Of a DNA stretch of 59,394 nt, positions 46,130-54,070 are shown in pieces. Made by a program: the position numbers and the translations under genes. Source of the stretch: Pseudomonadota bacterium (GTDB lineage: Bacteria > Pseudomonadota > Gammaproteobacteria > Burkholderiales > SG8-39). Within the stretch, counting starts at the first letter, position 1. Each line of letters opens with the position of its first letter. The notes beneath the pieces were generated by a model, which saw nothing but the letters and a program-made list of their open reading frames with translations, did not search any database and had not been told where the DNA came from. Location: NCBI GenBank assembly GCA_025352885.1, contig JANXRZ010000082.1, positions 1 to 59,394 of the forward strand, in the 5' to 3' direction.

Positions 46130-46205
46130 GCCGGCTTAGCTCAGTTGGTAGAGCAGCTGATTTGTAATCAGAAGGTCGGGGGTTCGACTCCTCTAGCCGG
46201 CACCA
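46130..46205 (+). tRNA. tRNA-Thr (anticodon TGT)
   Basis: 76 nt with encoded CCA. Acceptor GCCGGCT pairs with AGCCGGC; D-arm TAGCTCAGTTGG; anticodon loop TTTGTAA gives TGT; T-loop TTCGACT. Position 27-43 is a G-A mismatch. No terminator is visible downstream. The stop codon of an opposing LysR-type gene falls inside its 3' end. Confidence 0.97.
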
Positions 46206-46561
46206 GTTCCATCCAGGATGTTCGCGTTTGGAGGCACGCCAGGCCGCTCCTTTCCTCCGCGCAGCTTTCTCAGTTCCTCCAGGCGGTCGTCTGCCGCGAT
46301 AAAAAACCGGAATAGCACCTGGACGGTTTCGTAGAGCTCCCGGCCGGCATCGGTCAGCACGACTTTCCGGCCCTTGGTTTCCAGGAGCGGCAATCCCAAG
46401 CTGTCAGACAGTTTCCTCACCTGTACCGAAACCGTTGGCTGGGCGAGGCACAGTTCTTCCCCGGCCTGTGTGAAGCTGCTGAGACGGGCAACCGCTTCGA
46501 ACACCATCAGTTGCGGAAGCATGCCGTGCCGGAAATACCTGCGAAGTGCTGCATGACGCAT
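46193..46561 (-). CDS. HTH-only LysR-type protein (no effector domain)
   Basis: 122 residues from ATG 46561, which has a perfect AAGGAG 6 nt upstream. Residues about 14-75 are a LysR winged helix (FEAVARLSSFTQAGEE, PTVSVQVRKLSDSLG, GRKVVLTDAGRELYE), followed by a linker helix and a short tail. The effector-binding domain of about 200 residues is absent. The stop (46193-46195) lies inside tRNA-Thr. It lies downstream of a manganese riboswitch on the same strand. It could be a truncated pseudogene or a working small regulator; the strong ribosome site favours translation. Confidence 0.7.
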   Translation of the reverse strand: MRHAALRRYFRHGMLPQLMVFEAVARLSSFTQAGEELCLAQPTVSVQVRKLSDSLGLPLLETKGRKVVLTDAGRELYETVQVLFRFFIAADDRLEELRKLRGGKERPGVPPNANILDGTGAG

Positions 46562-46620
46562 GAGGGCTCCTTCAATGGTAAGCGCGATCATTTGCTTACA
46601 GGTAAAGGCCTCGCGCAAAC

Positions 46621-46651
46621 GAAAAGACCTTTGCCTGACTGGCAAAGGTCT
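46621..46651 (-). terminator. Expression-platform terminator of the Mn2+ riboswitch
   Basis: Read on the minus strand: AGACCTTTGCC, 5-nt loop, GGCAAAGGTCT, then TTTTC. The 11-bp stem uses the same CCTTTG (46643-46648) that closes aptamer stem P1, so aptamer folding and termination exclude each other. Confidence 0.85.
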
Positions 46652-46742
46652 CGCTTGCAGCGCTCTGTGCGCTGCCAGGGCAACCGGGGTGAAAAGCTCC
46701 CGTGATGACGGCTGCCCTGCGAAAAGCTACTCCCCTTTGGGG
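46643..46742 (-). promoter_or_regulatory. yybP-ykoY manganese riboswitch
   Basis: On the minus strand the conserved CAAAGGGGAGTAGC opens the aptamer and GCGAGACCTTTG closes it (P1: 46734-46739 with 46643-46648). Inner helices are CAGGGCA with TGCCCTG (46713-46719 with 46676-46682) and GCAGCGC with GCGCTGC. These are the hallmarks of the yybP-ykoY RNA, which binds Mn2+ and usually turns on manganese exporters. It points away from terC and towards the HTH-only LysR gene. Likely an ON switch through antitermination. Confidence 0.9.
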
Positions 46743-46748
46743 TAAGGA

Positions 46749-46778
46749 AGAGTACCAGCGCGGCTCATACGTTGGCAA
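46749..46778 (-). promoter_or_regulatory. Promoter of the riboswitch transcript
   Basis: On the minus strand TTGCCA (46773-46778) and TACTCT (46749-46754) are 18 bp apart. Transcription would start near 46742, just at the first bases of the aptamer. Confidence 0.55.
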
Positions 46779-46789
46779 GGCGCGGCAGC

Positions 46790-46804
46790 ATTGCATTGTG
46801 CAAT
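46790..46804. promoter_or_regulatory. Perfect 15-bp palindrome, LysR-box type
   Basis: ATTGCA, TTG, TGCAAT is a perfect inverted repeat that fits the T-N11-A pattern of LysR-family sites. It lies 12 bp upstream of the riboswitch -35 and 95 bp before terC, between the two divergent genes. Confidence 0.5.
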
Positions 46805-46899
46805 GGGTCCGGGCGGCGTGGCTCTCGTATGACGATTCATCATCCTGTTGCAAACGGCGCGTTTCCATAATCGGCCCATACACGATCAGGAGACCGGCC

Positions 46900-47592
46900 A
46901 TGGACTTCGCTTCACCCGAGTTCTTATCCGCACTTGCGGCAATCATCCTTATTGACCTGGTCCTGGCCGGTGACAATGCGATCGTGATAGCGCTTGCAGC
47001 ACGCAACCTGCCGCCGAAGCTGAGGACGAAGGCGGTCGTCTGGGGGTCGGTCGGCGCAATCGTGGTGCGCACCTTGCTGACGATGGCGGTTGTCTGGCTG
47101 CTGAAAGTCCCAGGCCTGATGCTGGCCGGCGGCCTGATGCTTCTCTGGATCGCGTACAGGCTGCTCACGGAGCAAGGCGATGACGCGCAGGACGTGTCGC
47201 CTGCCTCATCCTTCTTCGACGCCATGAAGACCATCGTCGTGGCCGACGCCGTAATGGGACTGGACAACGTTCTCGCGGTCGCTGGCGCTTCGAGCGGCAG
47301 CTTCCTTCTCGTAGTGTGCGGTCTCGTAATCAGCGTGCCGATCGTCATCTGGGGATCCACCATGATCCTCAAAGGCATCGAGCGTTTTCCTTCGATCATC
47401 TATGTTGGCGGCGCGGTCCTGGCATGGACCGCGGCCAAGATGGCACTGGGCGAGCCCTTCGTACAGGATTGGATCGGCAACCGGTTGACCTGGCCGGTGT
47501 ATTTGGTCTTCATTCTTGGCACGCTTGGGTTGGCGCAATTGTCCAACCGGCGCCGTAACGTGTCGGCGCAACCCGTAAAGGAGACTTCATGA
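46900..47592 (+). CDS. TerC-family membrane protein, probable manganese exporter
   Basis: 230 residues from ATG 46900, with AGGAGA 6 nt upstream. Six or seven membrane helices and the two TerC acidic motifs, DLVLAGDNA near 21 and DAVMGLDNVLAV near 113. TerC/YkoY/YjbE proteins export Mn2+ or load it into exported enzymes. The family is often under yybP-ykoY control; here the riboswitch is adjacent but on the other strand. The stop overlaps the universal stress gene by 4 bp. Confidence 0.88.
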   Translation: MDFASPEFLSALAAIILIDLVLAGDNAIVIALAARNLPPKLRTKAVVWGSVGAIVVRTLLTMAVVWLLKVPGLMLAGGLMLLWIAYRLLTEQGDDAQDVSPASSFFDAMKTIVVADAVMGLDNVLAVAGASSGSFLLVVCGLVISVPIVIWGSTMILKGIERFPSIIYVGGAVLAWTAAKMALGEPFVQDWIGNRLTWPVYLVFILGTLGLAQLSNRRRNVSAQPVKETS

Positions 47593-48086
47593 AACTGCTT
47601 ATTCCAGTGAGCGGCTCGAGTGCTTCGTTGGCGGCGGTGCGCTTTGCGGCTTCAACCCTGCGCGGGCCGGACAACGAAATCCTCCTCCTGAACGTGCAGC
47701 CGCTGCTGCCGTCGTACGCGGCGCGCTTTACGTCCAAACGTTCCCGCGAAGAGATGCGCGCCGAGCGCTCGTCAAGGGCGCTAGCGAAAGCCAGAGCGTT
47801 CCTTGACGATGCGGGCATACGCTTCCGGACGATTTGCGCCGCCGGGCAGGTTTCGGTCGTGACCGCCGATCTGGCGCGCCGGCTTCAAGTCGACCAAATC
47901 GTCCTTGGCGTTAAACGCAGGGCCGGATGGTGGCAGGCCCTGTTTTCGCAAGGGGCCGGGATCATCGATTTGGCGGATGTCCCGGTCGCGGTCGTCGGCC
48001 AGGGGCGTTCGGGCGCATTTGAACGCTATGGGGTGCCTGCGTGCGTGGGCCTGGGCCTCACCGCACTTGCCATTGCAGGGGAGTAA
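47589..48086 (+). CDS. Universal stress protein (UspA family)
   Basis: 165 residues, single Usp domain: MKLLIPVSGSSAS start, long helix with RSREEMRAERSSRALAK, and the loop VDQIVLGVKRRAGWW in place of the usual G-2x-G-9x-G ATP motif, which is poorly kept. The C-terminal 25 residues are an extension ending in a hydrophobic stretch. The ATG overlaps the terC stop, so the two are co-expressed. Confidence 0.85.
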   Translation: MKLLIPVSGSSASLAAVRFAASTLRGPDNEILLLNVQPLLPSYAARFTSKRSREEMRAERSSRALAKARAFLDDAGIRFRTICAAGQVSVVTADLARRLQVDQIVLGVKRRAGWWQALFSQGAGIIDLADVPVAVVGQGRSGAFERYGVPACVGLGLTALAIAGE

Positions 48087-48099
48087 GGCAAGGCATCTG

Positions 48100-48615
48100 C
48101 TATTTGCGGCGACGGGCAGGCGATTTGATGGGCGGCTTCGGACTTCCGGGCAGCGGCAGCGCCGTCTGGTATTTCACCTGCTTGAGCGCAAAGCTTGACC
48201 GGATATTGCCCACGCCTGGGATGCGCGTGAGGAAGTCGAGGATGAATCGCTCGAGCGCCTGTACGTCGGGGACGACAACGCGCAGCAGGTAATCCGCATC
48301 GCCTGTCATGAGGTAGCACTCCATGACTTCGGGGCGCGCCTTGATCTCCCGCTCGAAGACCTCGAGCGCCGATTCGACCTGCTTCTCGAGCGTCACGCTG
48401 ATGAAGACGCTCACTTTCAATCCAAGCCCGAGCGGATCAAGCAGCGTCACGTAACGGCTGATGATCCCGCTTTGCTCCAGGTTCCGGACCCGATTGAGGC
48501 AAGGGGAGGGAGAGAGGTGGACTGCCTGCGCCAACTCGACATTGGACAAGCGAGCGTTGTCCTGGAGCCGCGCTAATATTTTCAGGTCGACCGGGTCGAG
48601 TTCTTTTAGAAGCAT
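48100..48615 (-). CDS. Lrp/AsnC-family transcription regulator
   Basis: 171 residues from ATG 48615 ([14 protein letters not shown]); a longer in-frame start has no family match. N-terminal winged helix with [24 protein letters not shown] in part, then the RAM domain with [15 protein letters not shown]. Such proteins sense amino acids and act as octamers. It diverges from aceE across 106 bp, so it may control it; this is inference. The C-terminal tail is Arg/Lys/Pro-rich. Confidence 0.9.
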   Translation of the reverse strand: MLLKELDPVDLKILARLQDNARLSNVELAQAVHLSPSPCLNRVRNLEQSGIISRYVTLLDPLGLGLKVSVFISVTLEKQVESALEVFEREIKARPEVMECYLMTGDADYLLRVVVPDVQALERFILDFLTRIPGVGNIRSSFALKQVKYQTALPLPGSPKPPIKSPARRRK

Positions 48616-48721
48616 TTTGTGCTGCCGATATATGGAGAAATGACATTTTATGCCGAACAAGGAGGCAATTGCTTCCAGTTTCGGCAGCACCTGCGCACGA
48701 CCCTTGTCTTAGACTGGGTGC

Positions 48722-51400
48722 ATGACCGACCTCTCCGACATCGTTTCGTCCGCCTTCTGGCGTGTGAATCCGCCCGACGCGGACCCCGCCGAGACCCGTG
48801 AATGGCTCGACGCCTTCGATGCCCTTGTCGCGGTCGAGGGCCGGGAGCGCGCCACGTTCCTCCTGCGCAAGTTATTCGAGCACGCCCGTGCGCGGCGCGT
48901 GCCCATGCCGCCGGTGATGAACACGCCTTACCGGAACAGCGTCTCGCTTGCCGATCAGCCGCAATTCCCAGGGGACCTGGAGATCGAGCAACGGCTCGGC
49001 TCCCTGGTGCGATGGAATGCGCTCGCCATGGTGGTGCGAGCCAATCGTGCGCACCCCGAACTCGGCGGCCACATTGCGAGCTACGCTTCGGCCGCCGACC
49101 TGTTCGAAGTGGGCTTCAATCATTTCTTTCGCGCAGGCCAAGGCGGCGACCTCGTTTACTTCCAGCCGCATTCGGCGCCGGGTGTCTACGCCCGCGCCTT
49201 CCTCGAAGGGCGCCTGACCGAAGCGCAGCTGGACAGCTATCGCCGCGAAACGGGCGGTCAGGGTCTCTCGTCGTATCCGCATCCCTGGCTGATGCCCGAC
49301 TTCTGGCAGTTCCCCACCGGCTCGATGGGCCTGGGCCCGATCACCGCCATCTACCAGGCCAGGTTCATGCGGTATCTCGCCGATCGCAATTTGCTCGACA
49401 CGACGAATCGGAAAGTCTGGGCGTTCGTTGGCGATGGCGAGATGGATGAGCCCGAATCGCTGGCGGGGCTGTCACTTGCGGCGCGCGAAGGCTTGGACAA
49501 CCTGATCTTCGTCGTGAACTGCAACCTGCAGCGGCTCGATGGCCCCGTGCGCGGGAACGGGTCGATCATCCAGGAACTCGAGGGCTTGTTCGCCGGCGCC
49601 GGCTGGAATGTCGTCAAGCTGCTCTGGGGGGCCGATTGGGACGGGCTCTTTGCCCGCGACGAAGAGGGCGTCCTGCTCAAGCGCCTGCATGAAACGGTCG
49701 ATGGCGAATTCCAGATGTATGCGGCGACCGACGGGCGCTTCAACCGCGAGCATTTCTTCAACAAATATCCCGATCTCCAGGCACTGGTATCCCACATGAC
49801 CGACGCGGATATCGATCATCTTCGGCGCGGTGGGCATGACGCCGTGAAGATATTTGCCGCCTACTCGGCCGCCTCCAGCCATAAGGGCCGTCCCACGGTG
49901 ATCCTTGCCCAGACCAAGAAAGGTTATGGCATGGGCGAATCGGGGCAAGGCAAGATGGGCTCACATCAGCAAAAGAAGCTGGATATCGAGGCGCTTGGCG
50001 CATTCCGCGATCGCTTTGCGTTGCCGCTCACCGATGAGGATGTCGAAGCGGTACGCTTCTTCTCACCCGGGGCGGGCAGCCCCGAGATCAAGTACCTCCT
50101 CGACCGGCGGGTGAAGCTGGGCGGCTTTCTGCCGTCACGCAGCGTCGAGTGCGAAGCGATTCCAGTGCCGCCGCTCGCCTCGTTCGCACGCCTGCTGGAA
50201 GGCACGCGGGACCGCGAGCAGTCGACGACGATGGTCTTCGTGCAGATGCTGTCGCAATTGCTGAAGGACCCGAATCTTGGCCGACGCGTCGTGCCTATCG
50301 TCGCGGACGAGGCGCGCACGTTCGGCATGCAAAGCCTGTTTCGCCAGGTCGGCATCTATTCCGCGGTAGGCCAGTTGTACGAACCGGAGGACAAGGACGA
50401 GCTTCTCTACTACAAGGAAGCGAAAGACGGCCAGATCCTCGAGGAGGGCATCACCGAGGCAGGGGCCCTGTCCTCATGGATCGCGGCTGCCACCAGCTAC
50501 AGCGCGCATGGCGAGCCCATGCTGCCCTTTTACGTTTACTACTCGATGTTCGGGTTCCAGCGCGTAGGCGATCTTATTTGGGCCGCCGCCGATCAGCGCT
50601 CCCGCGGCTTCCTGGTCGGCGCCACGGCCGGTAGGACTACGCTCTCAGGGGAAGGGTTGCAGCACGAAGACGGCTCCAGCCACCTGGTTGCGGCCACGAT
50701 CCCCAACCTTCGTGCCTGGGATCCGTGCTTCGGCTACGAGCTTGCGGTAATCGTCCAGGACGGCGCGCGCCGCATGCTCGAAGTGAAGGAAGACGTCTTC
50801 TACTACCTCACCGTGATGAACGAGAACTATGTCCATCCGGGCCTGCCCGCGGGAGCCGAAGAGGGCATCTTGCGCGGGATGTACCAGTTGCAGTCGCGCG
50901 AAGGTGCAGCCGTCCAGCTGCTGGGGTCCGGCACCATCCTGCGAGAAGCAATTGCTGCAGCCGAACTGTTGGCAAAAGACTGGGGAATCCAAGCGAACGT
51001 GTGGAGTATCACGAGCTTTACCGAGCTTGCGCGCGACGGGATGGAAGCGGAGCGTACTAATCGATTGAACCCGCTTGCCGAGCGCCGCCTGAGCTGGACT
51101 TCACAACAGCTGTCGGGAACGACCGGGCCGATTGTGGCCGCCAGCGACTATGTCCGCGCGGTCCCGGAACTCATCCGAGCCTACGTTCCGCGAAAGTATG
51201 TTTGTCTCGGCACTGACGGCTTCGGTCGCAGCGATACCCGCGCTGCCTTGCGTGACTTCTTTGAAGTGAGCCGACAGCACATCACAGTCGCGGCGCTTGC
51301 CGCGCTGGCCGATGAAGGCACGATCGAACGCCAGACGGTCGCTGATGCAATCGAGCGCTACGGGATCGACGGCGCCCGACGGCCGTCCTGGCAACGCTAG
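48722..51400 (+). CDS. aceE: Pyruvate dehydrogenase E1 component, homodimeric AceE
   Basis: 892 residues, close to E. coli AceE (887). Thiamine diphosphate motif GDGEMDEPESLAGL, the YHHP-equivalent region, and SYPHPWLMPDFWQFPTGSMG in part are present, plus a full C-terminal transketolase domain. It decarboxylates pyruvate and passes the acetyl group to E2. No aceF or lpd follows; the next gene converges. It must share E2/E3 from another locus or be a second copy. No clear ribosome site beyond GG before the ATG. Confidence 0.93.
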   Translation: MTDLSDIVSSAFWRVNPPDADPAETREWLDAFDALVAVEGRERATFLLRKLFEHARARRVPMPPVMNTPYRNSVSLADQPQFPGDLEIEQRLGSLVRWNALAMVVRANRAHPELGGHIASYASAADLFEVGFNHFFRAGQGGDLVYFQPHSAPGVYARAFLEGRLTEAQLDSYRRETGGQGLSSYPHPWLMPDFWQFPTGSMGLGPITAIYQARFMRYLADRNLLDTTNRKVWAFVGDGEMDEPESLAGLSLAAREGLDNLIFVVNCNLQRLDGPVRGNGSIIQELEGLFAGAGWNVVKLLWGADWDGLFARDEEGVLLKRLHETVDGEFQMYAATDGRFNREHFFNKYPDLQALVSHMTDADIDHLRRGGHDAVKIFAAYSAASSHKGRPTVILAQTKKGYGMGESGQGKMGSHQQKKLDIEALGAFRDRFALPLTDEDVEAVRFFSPGAGSPEIKYLLDRRVKLGGFLPSRSVECEAIPVPPLASFARLLEGTRDREQSTTMVFVQMLSQLLKDPNLGRRVVPIVADEARTFGMQSLFRQVGIYSAVGQLYEPEDKDELLYYKEAKDGQILEEGITEAGALSSWIAAATSYSAHGEPMLPFYVYYSMFGFQRVGDLIWAAADQRSRGFLVGATAGRTTLSGEGLQHEDGSSHLVAATIPNLRAWDPCFGYELAVIVQDGARRMLEVKEDVFYYLTVMNENYVHPGLPAGAEEGILRGMYQLQSREGAAVQLLGSGTILREAIAAAELLAKDWGIQANVWSITSFTELARDGMEAERTNRLNPLAERRLSWTSQQLSGTTGPIVAASDYVRAVPELIRAYVPRKYVCLGTDGFGRSDTRAALRDFFEVSRQHITVAALAALADEGTIERQTVADAIERYGIDGARRPSWQR

Positions 51401-51474
51401 CGTTGCACCTCCCGATCCTGCGCCATCGCCGTGCATGAAATGAGGCAACCAAGCAGAACGAGACGCCGCATGGG

Positions 51475-52026
51475 TTAGAAGAGATGCACCGCCATCGGCC
51501 AGAAATAGCCGATGAGGCAGAAAGCGACTGCGGCTACGCCTAGTGCGGCGGAGGCCCATCCGAGCGCGATAACGCTGGTGATGACCTCGGCGGATGCAAG
51601 AACGATCGCAATCTGGACGGCTGCCGAGGCAACTTCATAGTGATGGTAGGACGCAAGCGACCGGTCCCGCTTCTCTTCGGCCTTTTTGGCTCTCGCGGCC
51701 AGTTCCTTCCTGCCCTCGTTGGTTTCCGGTTCGGACTGGTAGCGCTCGGCGGTCTTCTTCCAGGTGTCGATCTGCTTTTTCACGGCCTCGGAAGCCTTGT
51801 CGCCGAACTGGGCATCGAGCCCTTCCGCAGCTGTGCGCATCGTCGTCTGGCGCAGTGTCTTCGCCTGGAAGAAGGACCATAGGTTGGACGCCTCGATGTT
51901 GTAGCTGAGCGCCGCTGTCTGCGCGCCTTTGCCAAGCGTTTCCGAAAAGGCGAGGACGACCGCGAGTATGGCGATCTGGAGCGCGATCTTCTTGTTGGAC
52001 GGGTCGACGTGTGCGCCGCTTGACAT
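51475..52026 (-). CDS. DUF4337 membrane protein
   Basis: 183 residues from ATG 52026, with CAGGAGA upstream. A membrane helix (about 13-30), then a long charged coiled region, then two helices at the C-terminus (about 130-178). SNLWSFFQAKTLRQT near 50 is typical of DUF4337. Function unknown. It ends 74 bp from aceE, convergent. It follows the transglutaminase/DUF58/MoxR genes, but no link is known. Confidence 0.8.
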   Translation of the reverse strand: MSSGAHVDPSNKKIALQIAILAVVLAFSETLGKGAQTAALSYNIEASNLWSFFQAKTLRQTTMRTAAEGLDAQFGDKASEAVKKQIDTWKKTAERYQSEPETNEGRKELAARAKKAEEKRDRSLASYHHYEVASAAVQIAIVLASAEVITSVIALGWASAALGVAAVAFCLIGYFWPMAVHLF

Positions 52027-52048
52027 GAGGTTCTCCTGTTTAGGGGTC

Positions 52049-54070
52049 CTATTTTACGCGGCGCAGGGTGGGTAAGAGCTGAGTGCATCCTTTCGCGAGA
52101 TGGGCCCTCTCGTCGGCAGTGAGCCCCGCCGGATCGAACCGGTAGCGGTAATGCAGGCCCGCCAGGCTTTCGAGCTCGATGCGGGTCTCGGCGCCGAGGG
52201 CCGCGGCTGACCGGGCAATCCATTCGAGCAAGGGTTCGCTTGCCCGGCGCGGCGCGGACTTTCCAAGTTGCGCTTCGAGCGCGTAAAACTCCGAATCGCT
52301 GCCCAGGCGATCCTGCCGGCCCTTCCCAACCTTCTGCGCGAGTCGCACGAGTCCTCCCTCGGTCACCAGTTTCCAGACGAGGATGAGGGCCGCGAGCGCC
52401 ACCACGCCCCATGCAAGCATCCGAGTCTCGCTGCCGTCGCGCGTGCTCCAGCGAAAGCCGAGCCAGCGAAGGAAATCGGCGATTTTCTGCCCGGTCGGTG
52501 CGAGCGACTCCTCGTCGGCAAACCAGTTAGGCGGCGTGGAATCGACATCTACCCATCGGCCATCGATGAATGCCCTTGCCCAGGCATGCGAATGACGCTC
52601 TCGCACGATCCAGGCGCCCTCCCATGCGCTCCAGTCCAGAACTGCAAAGCCGGTCGAATAGCGCGCGGGGATCCCGGCTGAGCGCAGGAGCAGGGTGGTT
52701 GCGGTCGCGAAATACTCGCAGTGTCCGCGGTGCGTGGTATTGAGGAATTCGGCCAGCGGCGTTTCGCTGCCCGGAAGGAGATCCGAGAACGGGTGATTGC
52801 GCACAGTCGCGTACTCGAAACCGCTGAGGTAAGCGGTGACGCGACGAGCGGCTTCTGCCGGGGGCAGGGCTGCCAAAGCCAGGCGCTCCACGACTGTTTG
52901 CAGGGCGGGGCGCTCCTTCGAGGGCACAACGAGGTCCTGTGCATCCGCAGGGGCGTAGCCGGGCGGCGCTGTTAAAGCGGTGCTGCCATAGAGCGCGTTG
53001 TAGAACGTCCAGGGTACGGACATCTCTGCCTGCACGGCGCCGAATGCGTTGCTGCGCACGCGGCTTGCAACAAGGTCGGCGACGCTGTCTGTGTTGAATG
53101 GAAGCGCGAGAAGCGTGCGTCCGCCTTGCACCTTCTGCGACACGCGAAGCGCTTTTGCGTCGGTGTCCGGATCAGGCGCCCCTTTGCCGCCCAACGCGAA
53201 GCGCGTGCCGTCGCCACGCGAGGCGAGCGCCTCCAAGGAGCCGTGCCGCGCCAGCCAGGATGTGCCCGCGTACTGGTTGTAGCTGGCCTGGTGCAGCAGG
53301 CTTGGCTTGTCGGGGTCGTTTTTGCCTGCGTAGACGCGCATGACGATCCCGTCGTCTGCTTTCAGTCGCCCCAACTCGCCGAGGCTTGTCGAACTGCGGT
53401 ACGGGTCGAGCACGGGATCGCCGACCTGCCAGTCGATGATCCAGTCCTCGATCACGGACTGCAGCGTGTAGAGGCCGGCCTGGGCGGCGAAGCCCATGGC
53501 AACCGAAAGGCCGAGCGCGCAAGCCCACGCCGCCAGGCTGACCCGGGAAGGCCGGATCCGCGCGAGCGCTGCGGCCACAATGACGGTGACGCCCGCAAAG
53601 TAGCCATAGCCCGCCTGGTTCGCCATGCTGGCCGAAATCAAAATCATTGCGAGGTACGGGCCGGTCAGGTCGACCATCGGGTCGCGAACCTTCTCGCCGC
53701 GTGCCTTGACCTTTCTCAGGTACCTGAAGAGGGCGGTCAGCGGAAGCCTTCCCTTGACGTCCATGACCTGTGCAAGCATGAGCGGCATCACTACACCAGG
53801 CAGCCACACCAGCGAATCGTGAACCCCGGTCCGCAGGCCGTCGTTTGCTACCAGCGAAGCGGCGACAGCGACATACAGGACCATCGTGAGGTCTGCTATT
53901 CGATGCTGGTCGCGCTCGGTCAACTCGAGCCGGAGGGTCGTGATCGCCGGCAGCAGCATGGCCAGCGCGAATCCGGCCGCCGCATAACCGTTCTTGGTCT
54001 GCCAGCCCCAGAACGCGAGGGCGGCGGCAATAAGCATCGGATGAATGTGGAAGGGCGAGGTCATGGTCAA
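52049..54070 (-). CDS. TgpA-type transglutaminase-like membrane protein
   Basis: 673 residues: about six N-terminal membrane helices (to about 195), a large periplasmic domain, and a transglutaminase core. That core has Cys in HRGHCEYFATATTLLLRSAG (cited in part), His in HSHAWARAF, and Asp in DVDSTPP. One more helix lies near 560, followed by a DUF4129-like tail. TgpA of Pseudomonas is a periplasmic transglutaminase needed for growth. It overlaps the DUF58 gene by 4 bp and forms a standard MoxR-DUF58-TgpA operon. Confidence 0.9.
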   Translation of the reverse strand: MTMTSPFHIHPMLIAAALAFWGWQTKNGYAAAGFALAMLLPAITTLRLELTERDQHRIADLTMVLYVAVAASLVANDGLRTGVHDSLVWLPGVVMPLMLAQVMDVKGRLPLTALFRYLRKVKARGEKVRDPMVDLTGPYLAMILISASMANQAGYGYFAGVTVIVAAALARIRPSRVSLAAWACALGLSVAMGFAAQAGLYTLQSVIEDWIIDWQVGDPVLDPYRSSTSLGELGRLKADDGIVMRVYAGKNDPDKPSLLHQASYNQYAGTSWLARHGSLEALASRGDGTRFALGGKGAPDPDTDAKALRVSQKVQGGRTLLALPFNTDSVADLVASRVRSNAFGAVQAEMSVPWTFYNALYGSTALTAPPGYAPADAQDLVVPSKERPALQTVVERLALAALPPAEAARRVTAYLSGFEYATVRNHPFSDLLPGSETPLAEFLNTTHRGHCEYFATATTLLLRSAGIPARYSTGFAVLDWSAWEGAWIVRERHSHAWARAFIDGRWVDVDSTPPNWFADEESLAPTGQKIADFLRWLGFRWSTRDGSETRMLAWGVVALAALILVWKLVTEGGLVRLAQKVGKGRQDRLGSDSEFYALEAQLGKSAPRRASEPLLEWIARSAAALGAETRIELESLAGLHYRYRFDPAGLTADERAHLAKGCTQLLPTLRRVK

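Noticed and set aside
46130-46205. tRNA-Thr as attachment site of an integrated island
   Set aside because: No integrase, no second copy of the tRNA 3' end in the window, and flanking genes look like core genome.
46561-46645. Longer start for the LysR-type gene at 46645
   Set aside because: It would begin within the riboswitch terminator and adds a Lys/Arg-rich leader without family match; ATG 46561 has a perfect ribosome site.
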